Of a DNA stretch of 10,515 nt, positions 7,030 through 10,515 are shown in pieces. The notes under the pieces were generated by a model. The model searched no databases, was not told the origin of the DNA, and was given only the letters and a program-made list of their open reading frames with translations. Source of the stretch: Clostridiales bacterium (lineage in GTDB: Bacteria; Bacillota; Clostridia; Oscillospirales; JAAYOS01); NCBI GenBank assembly GCA_012521525.1, contig JAAYMG010000053.1, forward strand, positions 1-10,515. Reading direction: 5' to 3'. The translations under genes were made by a program, and so were the position numbers. Every line of letters starts with the position of its first letter. Position 1 is the stretch's first letter.

Positions 7030-7058
7030 AGTATAACATGTCACTACAATCATTTCCA
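7030..7058 (-). promoter_or_regulatory. Candidate promoter of the HD-GYP gene
   Basis: On the minus strand TGGAAA (7058-7053) and TATACT (7035-7030) are spaced by 17 nt. The -10 is five out of six and the -35 four out of six. The start would be near 7023, giving a leader of about 55 nt. The rest of the 279-nt divergent region (6969-7247) holds AT-rich sequence without another clear element apart from the MATE promoter. Confidence 0.4.
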
Positions 7059-7185
7059 GACTGTTTTTAATAATAATTACAGAAAAATGTCGAAAAATTA
7101 TATCCATTTAGCCTAATATTGTTATACAGAGTCGTTATGTTCATAAGACCCCTGTCAGCGCCAAACGACAATAACTAACTTTTCC

Positions 7186-7214
7186 TTGACAGTTCATCTG
7201 CACGCGGATATAAT
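7186..7214 (+). promoter_or_regulatory. Consensus sigma-A promoter of the MATE gene
   Basis: TTGACA at 7186-7191 and TATAAT at 7209-7214 are both perfect and are separated by 17 nt. The expected transcription start is near 7221, giving a leader of about 27 nt. Such a strong promoter usually needs a repressor, which fits the MarR gene downstream. Confidence 0.88.
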
Positions 7215-7232
7215 TGTTGCAAAAACAACCAT
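7213..7232 (+). promoter_or_regulatory. Candidate operator dyad at the MATE start point
   Basis: ATTGTTG (7213-7219) and CAACCAT (7226-7232) are inverted copies with one mismatch, around the 6-nt centre CAAAAA. The dyad begins at the end of the -10 box and covers the predicted start, where a repressor would block initiation. Its size (about 20 bp) suits a MarR dimer. Binding by the neighbouring MarR protein is inference. Confidence 0.4.
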
Positions 7233-7247
7233 TGTCGGAGGAACTCT

Positions 7248-8651
7248 ATGAGCCAGGAAAATAAAAGCCGCCAGGAAAACAGGCGCGACATGATGCTCAA
7301 CGGCAAGATCCACCGGATCATCCCAAGGCTGGCACTCCCCATGATGGTCAGCATGCTCATAAACTCATTTTACAATATGGTCGACACCTACTTCGTTTCG
7401 AAGATTAGCAGTGAAGCTACCGCGGCTGCAGGCGTCAACTTTTCCCTGATGAGTATCATCACTTCCATCGGTATGGCATTCGGCGTAGGTGCCGGCAGCT
7501 ATATTTCCCGCCTTTTGGGCGCCAAAAGGGACGAAGAAGCTTCCAAAACGATTTCGACAGCATTCGTGCTTGCTATAAGTTGCGGAATACTTCTTATGAC
7601 CTTCGGCTTTATTTTTATGAGGCAACTGGTGGTCTTTATGGGAGCCACCCCTGATATAATAAAGTACTCGATGGATTACGCAAGTTATATCCTCTACGCC
7701 GCTCCTATCATGGCAGGCTCTTTCGTCCTGAACCAGGGCCTCAGGGCGGAAGGCAGCCCATTGTTTTCGATGATAGGGATGGCGGTCGGAGGGGTCATCA
7801 ATATCATATTGGATCCCATCTTTATCTTCGTTTTCGGCTGGGGCGTGGCAGGTGCAAGCTCGGCTACCGCGCTCTCGCAGCTTATCAGCTTCCTCGTGCT
7901 TTTATACCCGTATTTAAAAAAGCATACGCTCATAAGGCTGAGCCTGAAACTGTTTTCACCTACTAAGGATATCCTGACCGAGATATCAAAGATGGGTTTC
8001 CCGACCCTGATACGTTCAGGGCTATTGACAGTTTCATCTATCGTTACGAACAACATCGCGGGCAGCTTCAACACTTATGCCCTGGCGGCTATGTCGATCG
8101 TCAACAGACTTATGATGTTCATGGGCTCGGTCCTGATAGGCTTTGGCCAGGGTTTCCAGCCGGTCGCAGGATTCAACTGGGGAGCAAAAAGGTACGACCG
8201 CGTCCTGAAGGCTTTCTGGTTCTGTTCGATCGTCGGTGTGGTGGCAATGGCCGTATTGTGTTCGATACTTGCTATATTTGCGCCAAATGTCATGATGGCA
8301 TTTTCCGACAATCCCGATGTCATCGACCTCGGTGCCTTTTCTATAAGGCTAAATTGCCTGGCTATGCCAGTTCACGCATGGGTCATAGTTATCAATATGC
8401 TGTTCCAGGCTATGGGGCGAGGTACCAGCGCTGCGATACTTAGCCTGTCCCGTCAGGGGATCTGCCTCATTCCCGCAGTCGTGCTCATGTCCATTATTTT
8501 CGGAGTCTGGGGCCTTGCTGCAGCACAGGCGGTGGCGGATTTTATGTCAATGTTGCTTGCGGTCCCCATGCTGATAAAGGTGCTGAGAGAAATCAAGGGA
8601 CTGATGGTCGCTGCTCCGGCGAGTGAAGGCCCGAAACTTGAAAACGCTTAA
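7248..8651 (+). CDS. MATE family efflux transporter
   Basis: This 467-residue inner-membrane protein exports drugs or metabolites in exchange for sodium ions or protons. Twelve hydrophobic segments fit the family's two six-helix halves and its usual 440-470 residues. The first half carries 'LALPMMVSMLINSFYNMVDT' (28-47), 'GVGAGSYISRLLGAKRDEEA' (79-98) and 'QGLRAEGSP' (163-171). The second half starts near 240 and carries 'GFGQGFQPVAGFNWGAKRYD' (298-317), the repeat counterpart of the first. The best fit is to the NorM/DinF-like MATE proteins common in Clostridia; the substrate cannot be told. The ATG is preceded by CGGAGGA at 7236-7242. The gene has its own strong promoter and is followed after 103 nt by a MarR regulator on the same strand, a common drug-responsive pairing. 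Confidence 0.95.
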   Translation: MSQENKSRQENRRDMMLNGKIHRIIPRLALPMMVSMLINSFYNMVDTYFVSKISSEATAAAGVNFSLMSIITSIGMAFGVGAGSYISRLLGAKRDEEASKTISTAFVLAISCGILLMTFGFIFMRQLVVFMGATPDIIKYSMDYASYILYAAPIMAGSFVLNQGLRAEGSPLFSMIGMAVGGVINIILDPIFIFVFGWGVAGASSATALSQLISFLVLLYPYLKKHTLIRLSLKLFSPTKDILTEISKMGFPTLIRSGLLTVSSIVTNNIAGSFNTYALAAMSIVNRLMMFMGSVLIGFGQGFQPVAGFNWGAKRYDRVLKAFWFCSIVGVVAMAVLCSILAIFAPNVMMAFSDNPDVIDLGAFSIRLNCLAMPVHAWVIVINMLFQAMGRGTSAAILSLSRQGICLIPAVVLMSIIFGVWGLAAAQAVADFMSMLLAVPMLIKVLREIKGLMVAAPASEGPKLENA

Positions 8652-8737
8652 TAGAGCTCAGTTTATATATTTTGTAATATGATATCTTTGCTATGCAAAA
8701 GTATGGCGAGGTGTCAACAGGCATAACCGGTTCATGT

Positions 8738-8745
8738 GGAGGTGA
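8738..8745 (+). promoter_or_regulatory. Ribosome binding site of the MarR gene
   Basis: GGAGGTGA, a near-perfect anti-16S match, lies 9 nt before the ATG at 8755. No convincing separate promoter is seen in the 103-nt gap. That gap contains a short TTTGC-TAT-GCAAA dyad (8687-8699). Confidence 0.7.
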
Positions 8746-8754
8746 GTTTGCTTT

Positions 8755-9225
8755 ATGGATACGCACGACAGAGACGCTAACCGCAGCGCTGAATTTTCCC
8801 GCGAACTCGGGCGAACCATATCACGTCTCAACCGCCTGCGTAAAAGGTTCATGAATGACCACCTCAGGCAATACGGGCTTAGCGGGTCCCACTATATGTT
8901 CCTGATCACACTCCATAGACACCCGGGTTCAAGCCAGGATTACCTTGCAGAACGCTATTATATGGATAAGGGGAATGTAGCTCGCGGCACGAAACGCCTT
9001 GTAGAACTTGGCTACATAAGGCGTGAAACCGATCCCAACGACAAGCGCCAGAACAACCTGTATCTGACCAAAAAAGGTGAAGAGATAGTGCCTTACATCT
9101 ACGAGCTCCTGCATGAATGGAGCCAGATAATGGCCGAAAACCTGACTATCGACGAGTGCTACAAAGCCCTTGAGCTCCTGGACAAGATGCTCGAAAACAG
9201 CTCGAAGCACTTCAACGAACAGTAA
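8755..9225 (+). CDS. MarR family transcriptional regulator
   Basis: This 156-residue winged-helix DNA-binding protein probably acts as a dimeric repressor whose DNA binding is relieved by a small ligand. An N-terminal dimer helix (about 14-38) is followed by the winged helix: 'LSGSHYMFLITLHRHPGSSQ' (42-61), a recognition helix region around 'YMDKGNVARGTKRLVELGYI' (69-88), and the wing 'RETDPNDKRQNNLYLTKKGE' (90-109), which has the typical D-x-R turn. C-terminal helices (113-150) complete the dimer domain. Length and order are usual for the family. It lies 103 nt behind the MATE gene on the same strand. It may share that transcript and control it through the dyad at 7213-7232; this is inferred, not shown. 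Confidence 0.93.
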   Translation: MDTHDRDANRSAEFSRELGRTISRLNRLRKRFMNDHLRQYGLSGSHYMFLITLHRHPGSSQDYLAERYYMDKGNVARGTKRLVELGYIRRETDPNDKRQNNLYLTKKGEEIVPYIYELLHEWSQIMAENLTIDECYKALELLDKMLENSSKHFNEQ

Positions 9226-9266
9226 AAGATTTCCAACGAGCGAAGCAAAATTGCAAATATATAATC

Positions 9267-9288
9267 AGGGACGGTTCTGACCGTCCCT
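9267..9288 (+). terminator. Hairpin terminator after the MarR gene
   Basis: A 9-bp stem, AGGGACGGT (9267-9275) with ACCGTCCCT (9280-9288), closes a 4-nt loop. TGTTTTG follows. It sits 41 nt after the MarR stop and before the convergent activase gene. The GGGACGGTTCT core resembles a dispersed palindrome I recall from several Clostridia, so it could also be a copy of a REP-like repeat. Confidence 0.8.
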
Positions 9289-9335
9289 TGTTTTGTGGGT
9301 CAGGAAGATAGATACATTGATCCCGACTTGCACCT

Positions 9336-10292
9336 TCACGCATATTTCCCGCATTTGTCTCCCCAGTGTGCCACTTGCTTCCCGTCTGACAAAATGCAGA
9401 TGACCTCGCACATGTTGGAGCAGCCTGAACACTCTATGCTCCTTGCCCTGAAATCACGGTTGACACAATCCACACCCAAAAATCCTGTCTTCCCGCCGTT
9501 TGCCTTGACATTTTCCCTTGCCAGAAGCGCGACACCATATGCCCCCATAACGTCATAATACTTTGGGATTATGAGGTCTGTTCCCAGGTACTTTTTGAAT
9601 GCTGCGACGATCCCGACGTTTGCGGCGACCCCTCCCTGGAACAGGACCGGCGCCAGTATCTTTTTGCCCTTCGCCAGGTTGTTTAGGTAGTTTCTCACAA
9701 GCGCCTCACAAAGGCCGGCAATGATATCCTCCAGCGGATGACCCATCTGCTGCTTGTGGATCATGTCGGACTCCGCAAACACGGCACAACGGCCCGCGAT
9801 CCGCACCGGTGATTTCGAGCGAAGAGCGTAGCTGCCAAACTCTTCGATAGGTATATTGAGCCTCGCAGCCTGCCTGTCAAGAAAGGAACCAGTTCCCGCG
9901 GCGCAGACGGTGTTCATTGCAAAGTCACACGGGATCCCGTTATCGAGTATTATGATTTTCGAGTCCTGCCCGCCTATTTCAATGATCGTTTTGACTCCGG
10001 GCTCCACTGCACAGGCAGCAGCGGCGTGTGCAGTGATCTCGTTTTTGATAATGTCCGCGTTTACCATGGCGGCGGCCAGTCTGCGTCCGCTGCCGGTGGT
10101 GCCGGCAGCAACTATTTTATCTCCCGGCTGCAGGAAATCCGCGACATCGCTCATCCCCTTTATCAGGGCTTCGATAGGTCTGCCTTCCGTTCTCAGGTAG
10201 AGCTTGTATCGCACTTCTCCCGATCCGTCAACCAAAACAAAATTCGTACTTACTGAACCAACATCGATTCCAAGGCTATACTCCTGCCGCAA
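9336..10292 (-). CDS. Acyl-CoA dehydratase activase (HgdC/BadF/BcrA-type ATPase) with C-terminal Cys cluster
   Basis: This 318-residue cytoplasmic protein belongs to the ASKHA-fold ATPases that use a dimer-bridging [4Fe-4S] cluster to send low-potential electrons into 2-hydroxyacyl-CoA dehydratases or related enzymes. Signatures are the phosphate loop GIDVGSVST (8-16), AGTTGSGR (63-70), IEIGGQDSK (104-112), cluster Cys130 (in NTVCAAGTGSF), Cys169 (in AGRCAVFAES) and FQGGVAAN (218-225). Classical HgdC ends near 260 residues; this one adds about 50 with Cys288, 291, 295, 299 and 314, as in longer R-activase relatives. The start is TTG at 10292, because GGGAGGA (10301-10307) lies 8 nt upstream and the product then begins near the GIDVGS strand. 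ATG 10313 and GTG 10343 have weak sites. It overlaps the upstream gene by 17 nt, so the two are coupled. Confidence 0.9.
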   Translation of the reverse strand: MRQEYSLGIDVGSVSTNFVLVDGSGEVRYKLYLRTEGRPIEALIKGMSDVADFLQPGDKIVAAGTTGSGRRLAAAMVNADIIKNEITAHAAAACAVEPGVKTIIEIGGQDSKIIILDNGIPCDFAMNTVCAAGTGSFLDRQAARLNIPIEEFGSYALRSKSPVRIAGRCAVFAESDMIHKQQMGHPLEDIIAGLCEALVRNYLNNLAKGKKILAPVLFQGGVAANVGIVAAFKKYLGTDLIIPKYYDVMGAYGVALLARENVKANGGKTGFLGVDCVNRDFRARSIECSGCSNMCEVICILSDGKQVAHWGDKCGKYA

Positions 10293-10515
10293 AGTCAGTC
10301 TCCTCCCGTCCATGGCTTTTTTCCGCTCTTTTCTTCTTATCACGTCCGGAAAGTTTTCTCTTTTCGAGCATATTCAAAAAGGCCTCAACACGAGTTACGT
10401 ATCCGGCCTCGCCTGTCATTTCGTCAACGATCAGCGTAAGTATCGGGAAATCCTTGTCCTTCTGTATGGCGGGCAATATGGCCTTTGCAACTATCTCTGG
10501 CATGCAGCCCATGGG
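10276..10515 (-). CDS. 2-hydroxyacyl-CoA dehydratase-type (DUF2229/HgdB-like) protein, C-terminal part
   Basis: Only the last 79 codons are in the window; the frame is open at the right edge, so the start lies outside. The stretch 'PMGCMPEIVAKAILPAIQKD' followed by 'FPILTLIVDEMTGEAGYVTR' and 'VEAFLNMLEKRK' is typical of the C-terminus of the activase-associated dehydratase-like proteins, where the GCMPE cysteine is a likely Fe-S or structural ligand. A basic tail of about 25 residues rich in Lys, Arg and Glu ends at TAG 10276-10278, inside the activase gene. The Rossmann-like 'LTLIVDEMTGEAG' is shared by HgdB-like and DUF2229 domains, so I cannot say whether it is a true dehydratase subunit or the uncharacterised paralogous branch. 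Confidence 0.85.
   Translation of the reverse strand, partial: PMGCMPEIVAKAILPAIQKDKDFPILTLIVDEMTGEAGYVTRVEAFLNMLEKRKLSGRDKKKRAEKSHGREETDFAAGV
10301..10307 (-). promoter_or_regulatory. Ribosome binding site deciding the activase TTG start
   Basis: GGGAGGA on the minus strand lies 8 nt before TTG at 10292. It is inside the upstream gene's coding sequence, which points to translational coupling. Confidence 0.65.

Noticed and set aside
8652..8754. Separate promoter for the MarR gene
   Set aside because: TATGAT at 8678-8683 has no acceptable -35 box at normal spacing, so I could not support a promoter here.

Overview
The window looks like a chromosomal segment from an anaerobic, Gram-positive-type bacterium, most likely of the class Clostridia. 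The grounds are an HgdC-type activase of acyl-CoA dehydratases (an oxygen-sensitive Fe-S family), a DUF2089/YvlB/YvlD-like membrane operon, consensus sigma-A promoters, strong AGGAGG-type ribosome binding sites, and TTG and TAG use. No species can be named. No tRNA, rRNA, CRISPR array, transposase or clear phage gene is visible.

Layout. (1) 1-1602, plus strand: the 3' part of a large, probably extracellular beta-rich protein with a carboxypeptidase-regulatory-like domain. Its frame is interrupted by TAG at 1354-1356 and then continues open, with protein-like content, for 81 codons to a second TAG followed by a strong hairpin. (2) 1768-3453, plus strand: a consensus promoter drives a four-gene operon. 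The genes are a DUF2089 zinc-ribbon/HTH protein, a YvlB/SHOCT-like protein, a small protein overlapping it by 11 nt that may be a diverged copy of the YvlB-like C-terminal domain, and a YvlD/superfamily IV holin-like membrane protein. A 16-bp-stem terminator follows. (3) 6968-3669, minus strand: a GAF-like/HD-GYP/degenerate PilZ-like c-di-GMP protein, then a carboxypeptidase Taq (M32), perhaps co-transcribed. (4) 7186-9225, plus strand: a near-perfect promoter with a dyad at the start point, a MATE efflux pump and a MarR regulator, closed by a hairpin terminator. (5) 10515-9336, minus strand: the 3' end of a 2-hydroxyacyl-CoA dehydratase-type protein overlapping an activase with an added C-terminal cysteine cluster.

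How they work together: the MATE and MarR genes form a classical efflux/regulator pair. The yvl-like operon probably concerns envelope or membrane stress. The HD-GYP protein senses or degrades cyclic di-GMP. The last pair belongs to ATP-driven radical CoA-ester chemistry or a related uncharacterised branch of it. The most unusual signals are the in-frame TAG in the first gene, the possible domain duplication in the yvl-like operon, and the HD-GYP/PilZ fusion with altered signature residues.
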